From NCBI RefSeq assembly GCF_003610995.1, contig NZ_CP032543.1, positions 3,162,001-3,226,000 of the forward strand: a DNA stretch of 64,000 nucleotides, in the 5' to 3' direction. The translations under genes and the position numbers were made by a program. This document shows positions 41,984 through 50,102 of this stretch, one piece after another; within the stretch, counting starts at the first letter, position 1, and the number at the start of each line of letters is the position of its first letter. The notes under the pieces are model-generated. The model saw nothing but the letters and a program-made list of their open reading frames with translations, did not search any database and was not told the DNA's origin. The DNA is from Streptomyces griseus subsp. griseus (lineage in GTDB: Bacteria; Actinomycetota; Actinomycetes; Streptomycetales; Streptomycetaceae).

Positions 41984-43405
41984 ATGGCTGCCCGTACGAA
42001 ATCCGCGAAGGACCGGCCGTCCTACCGCTGCACCGAATGCGGCTGGACCACCGCCAAATGGCTCGGCCGTTGCCCCGAGTGCCAGGCGTGGGGGACGGTC
42101 GAGGAGTTCGGCGGCGCCCCCGCCGTGCGCACCACCGCGGCCGGCCGGGTCTCCACCGCCGCCGTTCCCATCGGCCAGGTCGACAGCCGGCAGGCCACCG
42201 CCCGGTCCACCGGCGTCGGTGAGCTGGACCGGGTGCTCGGCGGCGGGCTCGTGCCGGGGGCCGTCGTGCTGCTGGCGGGCGAGCCGGGCGTCGGCAAGTC
42301 GACGCTGCTCCTCGACGTGGCGGCCAAGGCGGCGAGCGACGACCACCGCACGCTCTATGTGACCGCCGAGGAGTCCGCGAGCCAGGTCCGGATGCGGGCC
42401 GACCGGATCAAGGCGATCAACGACCACCTCTACCTCGCGGCGGAGACCGATCTGTCGGCCGTGCTCGGGCATCTGGACGCGGTGAAGCCCTCCCTGCTGA
42501 TCCTGGACTCGGTGCAGACGGTCGCCTCGCCCGAGATCGACGGCGCGCCCGGCGGGATGGCCCAGGTCCGGGAGGTGGCCGGGGCGCTGATCCGGGCCTC
42601 CAAGGAGCGCGGGATGGCCACGCTGCTGGTCGGCCATGTCACGAAGGACGGCGCGATCGCCGGACCCCGGCTGCTGGAGCACCTGGTCGACGTGGTGCTC
42701 TCCTTCGAGGGCGACCGGCACGCCCGGCTGCGCCTGGTGCGCGGCGTCAAGAACCGTTACGGGGCGACCGACGAGGTCGGCTGCTTCGAGCTGCACGACG
42801 AGGGCATCACCGGCCTCGCCGACCCCTCGGGCCTCTTCCTCACCCGGCGCGACGTGGCGGTGCCCGGCACCTGTCTGACGGTGACGCTGGAGGGCAAGCG
42901 GCCCCTGGTCGCCGAGGTCCAGGCGCTCACCGTCGACTCCCAGATCCCCTCGCCCCGGCGCACCACCTCCGGTCTGGAGACCTCCCGGGTCTCGATGATG
43001 CTCGCCGTGCTGGAGCAGCGCGGCCGGATCAGCGCGCTCGGCAAGCGCGACATCTACAGCGCGACGGTCGGCGGTGTGAAGCTCACCGAGCCCGCCGCAG
43101 ACCTCGCGATCGCGCTCGCGCTGGCCAGTGCCGCCAGCGACACCCCGCTCCCGAAGAACCTGGTCGCGATCGGTGAGGTGGGGCTCGCGGGCGAGGTCCG
43201 CAGGGTCACCGGAGTCCAGCGGAGACTGGCCGAGGCGCACCGTCTCGGCTTCACCCACGCCTTGGTCCCGACCGACCCGGGAAGGGTTCCATCGGGTATG
43301 AAGGTCACAGAAGTCGCCGACATGGGGGATGCTCTGCGGGTCCTCCCGCGCCGGTCTCGTCAAGAGGCGCCGCAGTCTCGTCAGGAAGACAACGCGCGCC
43401 GGTAG
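41984..43405 (+). CDS. radA: DNA repair protein RadA
   Basis: RadA (Sms) processes recombination intermediates. The 473-residue product has the zinc motif CTECGWTTAKWLGRCPEC (Cys16, 19, 30, 33), Walker A LLAGEPGVGKSTLLLDVA, ALIRASKERGMATLLVGHVT, the RadA motif VRGVKNRYGATDEVGCF and a C-terminal Lon-like domain (LPKNLVAIGEVGLAGEVRRV). ATG 41984 gives the family start MAARTKSAKDRPSYRC. It is divergent from the mosaic gene and is followed by disA, 81 bases away. Confidence 0.95.
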   Translation: MAARTKSAKDRPSYRCTECGWTTAKWLGRCPECQAWGTVEEFGGAPAVRTTAAGRVSTAAVPIGQVDSRQATARSTGVGELDRVLGGGLVPGAVVLLAGEPGVGKSTLLLDVAAKAASDDHRTLYVTAEESASQVRMRADRIKAINDHLYLAAETDLSAVLGHLDAVKPSLLILDSVQTVASPEIDGAPGGMAQVREVAGALIRASKERGMATLLVGHVTKDGAIAGPRLLEHLVDVVLSFEGDRHARLRLVRGVKNRYGATDEVGCFELHDEGITGLADPSGLFLTRRDVAVPGTCLTVTLEGKRPLVAEVQALTVDSQIPSPRRTTSGLETSRVSMMLAVLEQRGRISALGKRDIYSATVGGVKLTEPAADLAIALALASAASDTPLPKNLVAIGEVGLAGEVRRVTGVQRRLAEAHRLGFTHALVPTDPGRVPSGMKVTEVADMGDALRVLPRRSRQEAPQSRQEDNARR

Positions 43406-43486
43406 ACTTTGCCCTGGTCTCGCCCGCCCGTGGACACGGCACGGGGGACGCCAGGGCATCGCAAACCTGTCGACCGGAGGAGTGCA

Positions 43487-44611
43487 GTGGCAGCCAACGA
43501 CCGGGCGACAGCGCCCGGAAAGTCCGGCCAAGGCACCGGTAACGAGGCGCTGATGCGCGCCTCGCTGAGCGCGGTCGCGCCCGGAATGGCCCTGCGGGAC
43601 GGCCTGGAGCGCATTCTCCGGGGCAACACCGGGGGGCTGATCGTCCTGGGCATGGACAAGACCGTCGAATCGATGTGTACCGGCGGGTTCGTGCTGGACG
43701 TGGAGTTCACCGCGACCCGCCTGCGCGAGCTGTGCAAACTCGACGGGGCGCTGATCCTCGACAAGGACATGACCAAGATCCTGCGGGCCGGTGTGCAGCT
43801 GGTCCCGGACGCCTCGATCCACACGGAGGAGACGGGGACCCGGCACCGTACGGCGGACCGGGTCTCCAAGGCGTGCGGCTTCCCCGTCGTCTCGGTCTCC
43901 CAGTCCATGCGGCTGATCGCGCTGTACGTGGACGGGGAACGGCGGGTCCTGGAGGAGTCCTCCGCGATCCTGTCCCGGGCCAACCAGGCGCTCGCCACGC
44001 TGGAGCGGTACAAGCTCCGCCTGGACGAGGTGGCCGGCACGCTCTCCGCGCTGGAGATCGAGGACCTGGTCACCGTCCGGGACGTCACGGCGGTGGCGCA
44101 GCGGCTGGAGATGGTGCGGCGGATCGCGACGGAGATCGCTGAGTACGTGGTGGAGCTCGGCACCGACGGACGGCTCCTCTCGCTCCAGCTGGACGAGCTG
44201 ATCGCGGGCGTGGAGCCGGAGCGGGAGCTGGTGGTCCGCGACTATGTGCCCGAGCCGACGGCGAAACGATCGCGCACGGTGGCGGAGGCGCTGACGGAGC
44301 TGGACGCGCTGAGCCACACGGAGCTGCTGGAGCTGCCGGTGGTGGCGCGGGCGCTGGGGTACAGCGGCTCGCCGGAGACGCTGGACTCGGCGGTCTCGCC
44401 GCGGGGCTTCCGGCTGCTGGCGAAGGTGCCGAGGCTGCCGGGGGCGATCATCGAACGGCTGGTCGAGCACTTCGGGGGGCTCCAGAAGCTGCTGGCGGCG
44501 AGCGTGGACGACCTCCAGACCGTGGACGGCGTCGGGGAGGCGCGGGCCCGGAGCGTGCGGGAGGGGCTCTCGCGGCTGGCGGAGTCGTCGATCCTGGAAC
44601 GGTACGTCTGA
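43487..44611 (+). CDS. disA: Diadenylate cyclase, DNA-integrity scanning protein DisA
   Basis: DisA makes c-di-AMP from ATP and scans DNA for branched structures. The 374-residue product has the cyclase motifs [11 protein letters not shown] (DGA 86-88) and GTRHRTADR (117-125), the helical spine ([20 protein letters not shown]) and a C-terminal helix-hairpin-helix ([39 protein letters not shown]). GTG 43487 follows GGAGGAG. It is next to radA, whose product inhibits DisA in Bacillus; c-di-AMP in Streptomyces controls potassium and germination. Confidence 0.95.
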   Translation: MAANDRATAPGKSGQGTGNEALMRASLSAVAPGMALRDGLERILRGNTGGLIVLGMDKTVESMCTGGFVLDVEFTATRLRELCKLDGALILDKDMTKILRAGVQLVPDASIHTEETGTRHRTADRVSKACGFPVVSVSQSMRLIALYVDGERRVLEESSAILSRANQALATLERYKLRLDEVAGTLSALEIEDLVTVRDVTAVAQRLEMVRRIATEIAEYVVELGTDGRLLSLQLDELIAGVEPERELVVRDYVPEPTAKRSRTVAEALTELDALSHTELLELPVVARALGYSGSPETLDSAVSPRGFRLLAKVPRLPGAIIERLVEHFGGLQKLLAASVDDLQTVDGVGEARARSVREGLSRLAESSILERYV

Positions 44612-44650
44612 GCCGGGCCGCACCACCGGTGGTTCCGGCCGCCCTCACCG

Positions 44651-44730
44651 CCCCGTGCCAGGAACCAGCCACCTCACACCTCGTGGCCAGGGACCAGCCG
44701 CTTCACCACCCCGTGGCCGGGAACCGAACG
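44651..44730 (+). repeat. Short degenerate direct repeats
   Basis: Three adjacent units of about 27 bases share CGTGGCCAGGGACCAGCC and a trailing TCAC (44652, 44679 and 44710). They lie in the 249-base gap between disA and the zinc-ribbon gene, which holds no gene. Confidence 0.5.
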
Positions 44731-44860
44731 GCTTCTCCCTTCCCGCGCTGGAAAGTGGCGGAAAACGCTCTTATCCCAACTGGCGAAAACCCAGCTGCCT
44801 TACTGAAGGCCGGTGTTGGGGCTCGCGGTGCGCTGGGGCCTGGGGCGAGTCGGGGGAACT

Positions 44861-45523
44861 GTGAGCGGCGAAATCTACTTCAGCAACAACCACCGTGATC
44901 TGTGCGTGGAGCGCGGCACCGGTGCCGGCTTCCAGTTCGAGTTCTCCTGCGGGCGCTGTTACGACACCTGGCGCTCCCCGTTCGAGGCCTTCCGGGCCGG
45001 CCAGGTCGCCGGATGGGTCTCCAAGGGCATGAACGCCGCGTGGTCGGTCATCGGCGGAGCCGCCACCAGGGGGGCCTCCGAAGCCGCCGACGGCTTGGCC
45101 GGCCACAGCTACGGCGGTCAGAAGGACGCCGCGTTCAGCCGGGCCATCGCCAACGCCGAGGGCCACTTCAACCGCTGCCCGCGCTGCACCAGCCACGTCC
45201 GCGACCGCTGCTGGAACCCCGGGCAGGGCCTCTGCCTGCACTGCTCGCCCGACACGGCCGCCGAGGCCCAGGCAGCACGGCAGCGCGGTCTGAACGACAT
45301 GGCCGGCCAGCGCGCCTACGACGAAGTCCGACGCCGCGGTTCGAGCTACGACGCCACCACGCCACGGCAACTGGTCTGCCCGCAGTGCAGCGCCGAGACC
45401 CGGGGCGGAGCCTTCTGCATGTCCTGCGGCCACCATCTCGCGCAGGCCGCCAACTGCACCGGATGCAGCCAGGCGCTCCCGACCGGCGCGGCCTTCTGCC
45501 CCGCCTGCGGAACCCGCGGCTGA
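44861..45523 (+). CDS. Zinc-ribbon protein
   Basis: The 220-residue product starts VSGEIYFSNNHRDLCVERGT. It has CxxC pairs in several ribbons: FSCGRCYDTW, FNRCPRCTSHVRDRCWNPGQ with GLCLHCSPD, and a C-terminal double ribbon VCPQCSAETRGGAFCMSCGH plus NCTGCSQALPTGAAFCPACG. A Gly/Ala-rich segment (SKGMNAAWSVIGGAATRGAS) lies between. No enzyme domain is visible; it probably works in a complex with nucleic acids or proteins. GTG 44861 is preceded by GGGGGAACT. Nothing links it clearly to disA. Confidence 0.8.
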   Translation: MSGEIYFSNNHRDLCVERGTGAGFQFEFSCGRCYDTWRSPFEAFRAGQVAGWVSKGMNAAWSVIGGAATRGASEAADGLAGHSYGGQKDAAFSRAIANAEGHFNRCPRCTSHVRDRCWNPGQGLCLHCSPDTAAEAQAARQRGLNDMAGQRAYDEVRRRGSSYDATTPRQLVCPQCSAETRGGAFCMSCGHHLAQAANCTGCSQALPTGAAFCPACGTRG

Positions 45524-45538
45524 ACCGCGGTCCGGCCC

Positions 45539-46375
45539 TCAGTCCTTCTTCAGGACGAAGGAGGCCGGGCGGATCTTCGTGCCGGGCGTCTCCGCCTCCA
45601 GCAGGTACGTCCCCGGACCCGCCTTCGTTGCCGGCGGCGTCGCACAGTTGGGGGTGGAGCGGACCCGGTTCCAGTCCACCGTGTGCACGACCGTCGCACC
45701 GGCCGGGACCTGGAGGAAGAGCGCGCCCGGGACCGCCGGGCAGTCCTTCGAGGACCAGATCACGTCGTCGTCCGCGCTCGCCTCGGTGACCGTGAGCACC
45801 ACGTTCTTCGGCCCGAGGTCGGCCTTGCACGTCACCGACGAGGTGTTGCGGGCGATGATGTCGAACTTGGGCCGGTCGTCGGGGCCGTAACTGACCTTCG
45901 TACGCAGGGTCAACTCCAGCCCGCCCGGCTCGCATGCGGGGAGCGGGGAGTTGGCCGGGACCTGCCGGCCCGCCGCCGAGCCGCCGGAGCCCGTACCGCC
46001 CGTGCCCGAACCGGCCGTGTCCGCACCGCTCGTTGACGTGGAGCCGGATCCCGCACCGTCGCTCGCGCCGCCGGAACCCGCGCCCGTGTCACCGCCGGAG
46101 CCGCTCCCGCCGCCCGAACCGTCCGAACCCTCGGAGTCGTCCGACTCGTCGCGGCCGCCCGGCTGTTGGCTGATCGCCGGGCCGGAGCTGCCCGGCCCCG
46201 GGGTGATCGACTTCACCGGGTCGGAGCCGCCGGGCTTGCCGTCGTCCTTGGTGCCGCCTCCGGTGGTGGTCACCGCCCAGGCGATCAGCACCGCGAGCAG
46301 CGCAACCAGAAGCCCCGCTACCGCCCTTCGGCGCCAGTAGATGCTGGAGGGAAGCGGACCGACCGGATTGCGCAT
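45539..46375 (-). CDS. Membrane-anchored secreted protein with Ser/Gly linker
   Basis: The 278-residue product starts MRNPVGPLPSSIYWRRRAVA, has one N-terminal membrane helix (GLLVALLAVLIAWAVTTTGG), a low-complexity linker of about 90 residues (GSDGSGGGSGSGGDTGAGSG) and a C-terminal domain GLELTLRTKVSYGPDDRPKF with Cys in SVTCKADLG and SSKDCPAV, VPAGATVVHTVDWNRVRST and GTYLLEAETPGTK. The domain resembles an extracellular Ig-like fold. It is divergent from mutY. The function is not known. Confidence 0.8.
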   Translation of the reverse strand: MRNPVGPLPSSIYWRRRAVAGLLVALLAVLIAWAVTTTGGGTKDDGKPGGSDPVKSITPGPGSSGPAISQQPGGRDESDDSEGSDGSGGGSGSGGDTGAGSGGASDGAGSGSTSTSGADTAGSGTGGTGSGGSAAGRQVPANSPLPACEPGGLELTLRTKVSYGPDDRPKFDIIARNTSSVTCKADLGPKNVVLTVTEASADDDVIWSSKDCPAVPGALFLQVPAGATVVHTVDWNRVRSTPNCATPPATKAGPGTYLLEAETPGTKIRPASFVLKKD

Positions 46376-46441
46376 AGATCCCACGGGCCAAACTGTACGA
46401 GAGATCGGGGCCGTCTCAGGCCCCACCCGCCGCTCCGGTCA

Positions 46442-46475
46442 CAAGTTTTGCCGATCATCATCAAGTTTTGCCGAT
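46442..46475. repeat. Direct repeat in the divergent promoter region of mutY
   Basis: CAAGTTTTGCCGAT occurs at 46442-46455 and 46462-46475 with a 20-base period, about two helical turns. Lower GC than its surroundings. It could be a tandem operator for the divergent membrane-protein gene or mutY. Confidence 0.6.
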
Positions 46476-46616
46476 GATCATCACGGCTTCCGGTCGCAGG
46501 ACCCGGTCACAGGGGACAGAACGGGTGGCGTTCCCTCCGCTCCGGGCCGCCGCGCGGGCCGACACCCCCGCACCCGTGACGCCCGTCGCCGCTTCCGTGC
46601 CAGGATCGTCAGTGCC

Positions 46617-47531
46617 ATGACTGCCATGACTTCGACTTCTCCCCAGACGCCCCCCGCCGCCGCCTCCCTCCACACCCCCGTGATCGGGTGGTTCGAGCAG
46701 CACGCCCGCGATCTCCCCTGGCGCCGCCCCGAAGCGGGCGCCTGGGGGGTGATGGTCAGCGAGTTCATGCTCCAGCAGACCCCGGTGAGCCGGGTCCTGC
46801 CGGTGTACGAGCAGTGGCTCGCCCGCTGGCCCCGCCCCGCCGACCTGGCCGCCGAGGCGCCCGGGGAGGCGGTCCGCGCCTGGGGCCGGCTCGGCTACCC
46901 CCGCCGCGCGCTGCGGCTGCACGGGGCCGCGCAGGCGATAACGGAACGGCACGGCGGCGACGTACCGAGTGAGCACGCCCAGCTGCTGGCGCTGCCCGGG
47001 ATCGGCGAGTACACGGCGGCGGCCGTGGCCTCGTTCGCGTACGGGCAGCGGCACGCCGTACTCGATACGAACGTCCGCCGGGTGTTCGCCCGCGCCGCGA
47101 ACGGCATCCAGTACCCGCCGAACGCGACCACCGCCGCCGAGCGCAAGCTCGCCCGGGCCCTGCTGCCGGACGAGGACGAGCGGGCGGCGCGGTGGGCGGC
47201 GGCCACGATGGAGCTGGGCGCGCTCGTGTGCACCGCGCGCAACGAGGACTGCGACCGTTGCCCGATCGCCTCGCAGTGCGCGTGGCGGCTGGCCGGGAAG
47301 CCCGCGCACGAGGGGCCGCCCCGCAAGGGCCAGACGTACGCGGGGACCGACCGGCAGGTGCGCGGCCGGCTCCTCGCGGTGCTGCGGGACGCGCTGAACC
47401 CGGTCACCCAGGCCGCGCTGGACGCGGTGTGGGAGGAGCCGGTGCAGCGGGCCCGGGCGCTGGACGGGCTGGTCGCCGACGGTCTCGTGGAACCGCTGGC
47501 GGACGGCCGGTACCGGCTGCCGCTGACCTGA
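46617..47531 (+). CDS. mutY: A/G-specific adenine glycosylase
   Basis: MutY removes adenine opposite 8-oxoguanine in base-excision repair. The 304-residue product contains WGVMVSEFMLQQTPVSRVLP (Glu49), the helix-hairpin-helix LLALPGIGEYTAAAVASFAY, catalytic Asp149 in AVLDTNVRRVFAR and the 4Fe-4S ligands Cys204, 211, 214 and 220 (CTARNEDCDRCPIASQC). The C-terminal NUDIX-like 8-oxoG domain is absent; a short wHTH-like end (RLLAVLRDALNPVTQAALDA) replaces it, as in other streptomycetes. ATG 46617 is used; the upstream frame is not conserved. Confidence 0.93.
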   Translation: MTAMTSTSPQTPPAAASLHTPVIGWFEQHARDLPWRRPEAGAWGVMVSEFMLQQTPVSRVLPVYEQWLARWPRPADLAAEAPGEAVRAWGRLGYPRRALRLHGAAQAITERHGGDVPSEHAQLLALPGIGEYTAAAVASFAYGQRHAVLDTNVRRVFARAANGIQYPPNATTAAERKLARALLPDEDERAARWAAATMELGALVCTARNEDCDRCPIASQCAWRLAGKPAHEGPPRKGQTYAGTDRQVRGRLLAVLRDALNPVTQAALDAVWEEPVQRARALDGLVADGLVEPLADGRYRLPLT

Positions 47532-47613
47532 ACCGCCGATGTGACACCGGCCTGAACCTGCGCTGTTACACAACCGATGGACAGCCGTGCGTCGGCGTAC
47601 GGCTGCTCCGCAC

Positions 47614-47643
47614 AACCTCGTGACAACGCCTCCGTAGCGTCTC
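47614..47643 (+). promoter_or_regulatory. Candidate ECF-type promoter of sigE
   Basis: AACCTC (47614-47619), 18 bases, CGTCTC (47638-47643). This fits the ECF -35 AAC core and -10 CGTC. It lies about 44 bases before the sigE ATG. sigE transcription is known to depend on CseB in S. coelicolor, so CseB may bind near it. Confidence 0.5.
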
Positions 47644-47686
47644 CGACAGCAGTACACGGGGATTCACGGGGACGGAGGCGGTTGTC

Positions 47687-48448
47687 ATGGCGCAGGGCGA
47701 GGTGCTCGCGTTCGAGGACTACGTACGGACACGGCAGGAGGCGCTGCTGCGCAGCGCACGGCGGCTGGTCCCGGACCCCGTGGACGCGCAGGACCTGTTG
47801 CAGACCGCCCTGGTGCGGACGTACGGCCGGTGGGACGGCATCGCCGACAAGTCCCTCGCCGACGCCTATCTGCGCCGCGTCATGATCAACACCCGTACGG
47901 AGTGGTGGCGGGCGCGGAAGCTGGACGAGGTGCCCACCGAGCAGCTGCCCGACGCGAGCGTCGACGACGGCAGCGAGCAGCGGGCGGACCGCGCCCTGCT
48001 GATGGACATCCTCGGGATCCTGGCTCCGAAGCAGCGCAGCGTCGTCGTGCTGCGACACTGGGAGCAGATGAGTACGGAGGAGACTGCCGCGGCGCTCGGC
48101 ATGTCGGCCGGTACGGTCAAGAGCACCCTGCACCGGGCGCTGGCGCGCCTGCGGCAGGAGCTGGAGAGCCGTGAGCTGACGAGCCGCGAGGCGGTCGCCC
48201 GGGAGACCGAGGGACGCCGGGAGACCGGTGACCGCCGACAGCCCCAGGGAAACCGGGAGACCGGAGCCCGCCGGGAGACCGGGAGCCACCGGAGTGCGGC
48301 GCCTGCCGCCGGCCGGGTTCCGGCCCAGCGGACGAGGGCCGCCGCCGGCACGGCGAAGGTCACCTCCGTCACGGCGGCGCGGGGACACACGGCGGCGCGG
48401 CACGACGGGCGTCACGACGAGCGGGGGCGGGAGCGGTGCGCGGCCTGA
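47687..48448 (+). CDS. sigE: Cell-envelope stress ECF sigma factor SigE
   Basis: SigE controls cell-wall homeostasis genes when signalled by CseB/CseC. The 253-residue product starts MAQGEVLAFEDYVRTRQEAL and follows S. coelicolor SigE closely through RSARRLVPDPVDAQDLLQTA, MINTRTEWWRARKLDEVPTE, APKQRSVVVLRHWEQMSTEE and GTVKSTLHRALARLRQELES. From about residue 163 it carries a 75-residue insert of low complexity (RRETGDRRQPQGNRETGARR) before the conserved end RERCAA; the S. coelicolor protein has only about 176 residues. GGAGG precedes the ATG. cseA overlaps the end by 13 bases. Confidence 0.93.
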   Translation: MAQGEVLAFEDYVRTRQEALLRSARRLVPDPVDAQDLLQTALVRTYGRWDGIADKSLADAYLRRVMINTRTEWWRARKLDEVPTEQLPDASVDDGSEQRADRALLMDILGILAPKQRSVVVLRHWEQMSTEETAAALGMSAGTVKSTLHRALARLRQELESRELTSREAVARETEGRRETGDRRQPQGNRETGARRETGSHRSAAPAAGRVPAQRTRAAAGTAKVTSVTAARGHTAARHDGRHDERGRERCAA

Positions 48449-49209
48449 CAGCCAGCAGCGACGGCAGCGAGCACGGCGGCGGGAGCGGCCGGGCGGATAC
48501 CGACGACGGGGGAACCTCCGGGAGACCCCGCCGGAACCGCGGGTTCCGGGCAGGTATGGCGGCGAGTGGTACGGCCCTGGCCGGACTCGCCGCCTTCGGG
48601 CTGTTCTGCGTCGGCTGCGCCACCGGCGGCACCGGCACCCGCGACGAGGGCCCCGCCGGCAGTCAGCCGGTCGCCCAGTTCTCCCCCCGGCCCACCGTCT
48701 CCGGCACCGCCCCGCCCACCAGGCGCGTCGACGCCGTGGCCCTCCTCAAGCGCGACCCCACGGTGAGCGAGCGGGTCCGGGAGGGGCTCCGGCCCTGCGC
48801 CGGCAAGGCCTACCCGGTGGACACCTCCTACGGGTCGATGACCGGCGGCCCGTCCGCCGATGTCGTGGTCAACGTGATGAGCTGCGCCGATTCGGTGGGG
48901 GTGGGGACGTATGTCTACCGGGCCCGCGAGGACGGCTCGTACGAGAACGTCTTCATGGCCGAGGTGCCGGCCGTCTACGGAACCATCGACCGGGGCGATC
49001 TGGTGGTGACGACGCAGGTCTACGGGTCGAAGGATCCGCTGGCCTATCCGTCCGGCTCCGAGGTGGTCACCTACCGTTGGGCCGACGAGCGCTTCACCGA
49101 GCACGACCGGGTGCACAACGACTTCAGCCGTGCCGTCGACGGCGGCGGCGACATCGAGGCGCCCACCCAGGCGGAGCCGGTGGAACCGGCCGACCCGAGC
49201 GGGAACTGA
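48436..49209 (+). CDS. cseA: CseA lipoprotein
   Basis: CseA is a lipoprotein that lowers signalling through CseC. The 257-residue product has an N-terminal hydrophobic helix (AASGTALAGLAAFGLFCVGC) with a lipidation Cys at 61 in an atypical box (CVGC). The rest has PAGSQPVAQFSPRPTVSGTA, YGSMTGGPSADVVVNVMSCA and EVPAVYGTIDRGDLVVTTQV. GTG 48436 overlaps the sigE stop, so translation is coupled. The assignment rests on position between sigE and cseB and on the lipoprotein features. Confidence 0.85.
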   Translation: MRGLTASSDGSEHGGGSGRADTDDGGTSGRPRRNRGFRAGMAASGTALAGLAAFGLFCVGCATGGTGTRDEGPAGSQPVAQFSPRPTVSGTAPPTRRVDAVALLKRDPTVSERVREGLRPCAGKAYPVDTSYGSMTGGPSADVVVNVMSCADSVGVGTYVYRAREDGSYENVFMAEVPAVYGTIDRGDLVVTTQVYGSKDPLAYPSGSEVVTYRWADERFTEHDRVHNDFSRAVDGGGDIEAPTQAEPVEPADPSGN

Positions 49210-49227
49210 AAGCGAGACGCAACGTCC

Positions 49228-49941
49228 ATGGCCGAGACCCACGTCCTCTTCGTCGAGGACGACGATGTCATCCGTGAGGCCACCCAGCTCGCCCTGGAGC
49301 GGGTCGGCTTCACGGTCACCGCGATGCCCGACGGGCTCTCCGGCCTGGAGGCCTTCCGGGCCGACCGGCCCGACATCGCCCTCCTGGACGTGATGGTGCC
49401 GGGGCTGGACGGGGTGAGCCTGTGCCGCCGCATCCGGGACGAGTCGACCGTGCCGGTGATCATGCTCTCCGCGCGGGCCGACTCGATCGACGTGGTGCTC
49501 GGCCTGGAGGCCGGCGCGGACGACTACGTCACCAAGCCCTTCGACGGCGCCGTCCTGGTCGCCCGCATCCGGGCCGTGCTGCGGCGCTTCGGCCACGCTG
49601 CCGGGCCGGAGGGCACGGGCCGGAGCGGTACGGAGGCGGAGGCCGAGGGGCTCGGCGGGGTGCTGGCCTTCGGCGATCTGGAGGTCGACACGGACGGCAT
49701 GGAGGTGCGGCGCGGCGGTGAGCAGGTGGCGCTGACGCCCACCGAGATGCGGCTGCTGCTGGAGTTCTCCTCCGCGCCCGGCACCGTGCTCTCCCGCGAC
49801 AAGCTCCTGGAGCGGGTCTGGGACTACGGCTGGGGCGGCGACACCCGGGTCGTGGACGTCCATGTCCAGCGGCTGCGCACCAAGATCGGCCAGGACCGGA
49901 TCGAGACGGTCCGCGGCTTCGGCTACAAGCTGCGCGGATGA
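49228..49941 (+). CDS. cseB: Response regulator CseB
   Basis: CseB is an OmpR-family regulator that activates sigE. The 237-residue product has the receiver domain with acidic pocket VEDDD (9-13), phospho-acceptor Asp54 in DIALLDVMVPGLDG, Thr/Ser switch in VPVIMLSARAD and Lys in DDYVTKPFDG, then the winged helix LTPTEMRLLLEFSSAPGTVL, RVWDYGWGGDTRVVDVHVQR and RGFGYKLRG. It starts 18 bases after cseA. A Gly/Glu-rich linker (GRSGTEAEAEGLGG) joins the domains. Its stop overlaps a small open frame by ATGA. Confidence 0.93.
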   Translation: MAETHVLFVEDDDVIREATQLALERVGFTVTAMPDGLSGLEAFRADRPDIALLDVMVPGLDGVSLCRRIRDESTVPVIMLSARADSIDVVLGLEAGADDYVTKPFDGAVLVARIRAVLRRFGHAAGPEGTGRSGTEAEAEGLGGVLAFGDLEVDTDGMEVRRGGEQVALTPTEMRLLLEFSSAPGTVLSRDKLLERVWDYGWGGDTRVVDVHVQRLRTKIGQDRIETVRGFGYKLRG

Positions 49942-50102
49942 GAGGGCTACGGCGGACAAGGCGTCCGGGGAGGGGACGCCCGGGAATGGAGCTTCTGCGG
50001 ATGGAACGCCCGGGGATGAGACGCCCGGGGACGGGGCTTCTGCGGATGGAACGCCCGGGGATGGGACTTCCGCGGATGGGGCGACCGGTGACTCGGCCAT
50101 GA
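49938..50102 (+). CDS. Small repeat-built open frame between cseB and cseC (54 codons, doubtful)
   Basis: From ATG 49938 (ATGA with the cseB stop) to TGA 50102 (ATGA with the cseC ATG) there is an uninterrupted 54-codon frame. It codes for Arg/Pro/Met/Gly repeats such as MERPGMRRPGTGLLRMERPG. The underlying DNA is a tandem repeat with CTTCTGCGGATGGAACGCCC occurring twice. The cseC frame is also open across it and would read GTPGDGASADGTPGD repeats, so the stretch may belong to cseC. Whether it is translated as its own peptide is not known. The double ATGA coupling is the argument for it. Confidence 0.35.
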   Translation: MRGLRRTRRPGRGRPGMELLRMERPGMRRPGTGLLRMERPGMGLPRMGRPVTRP

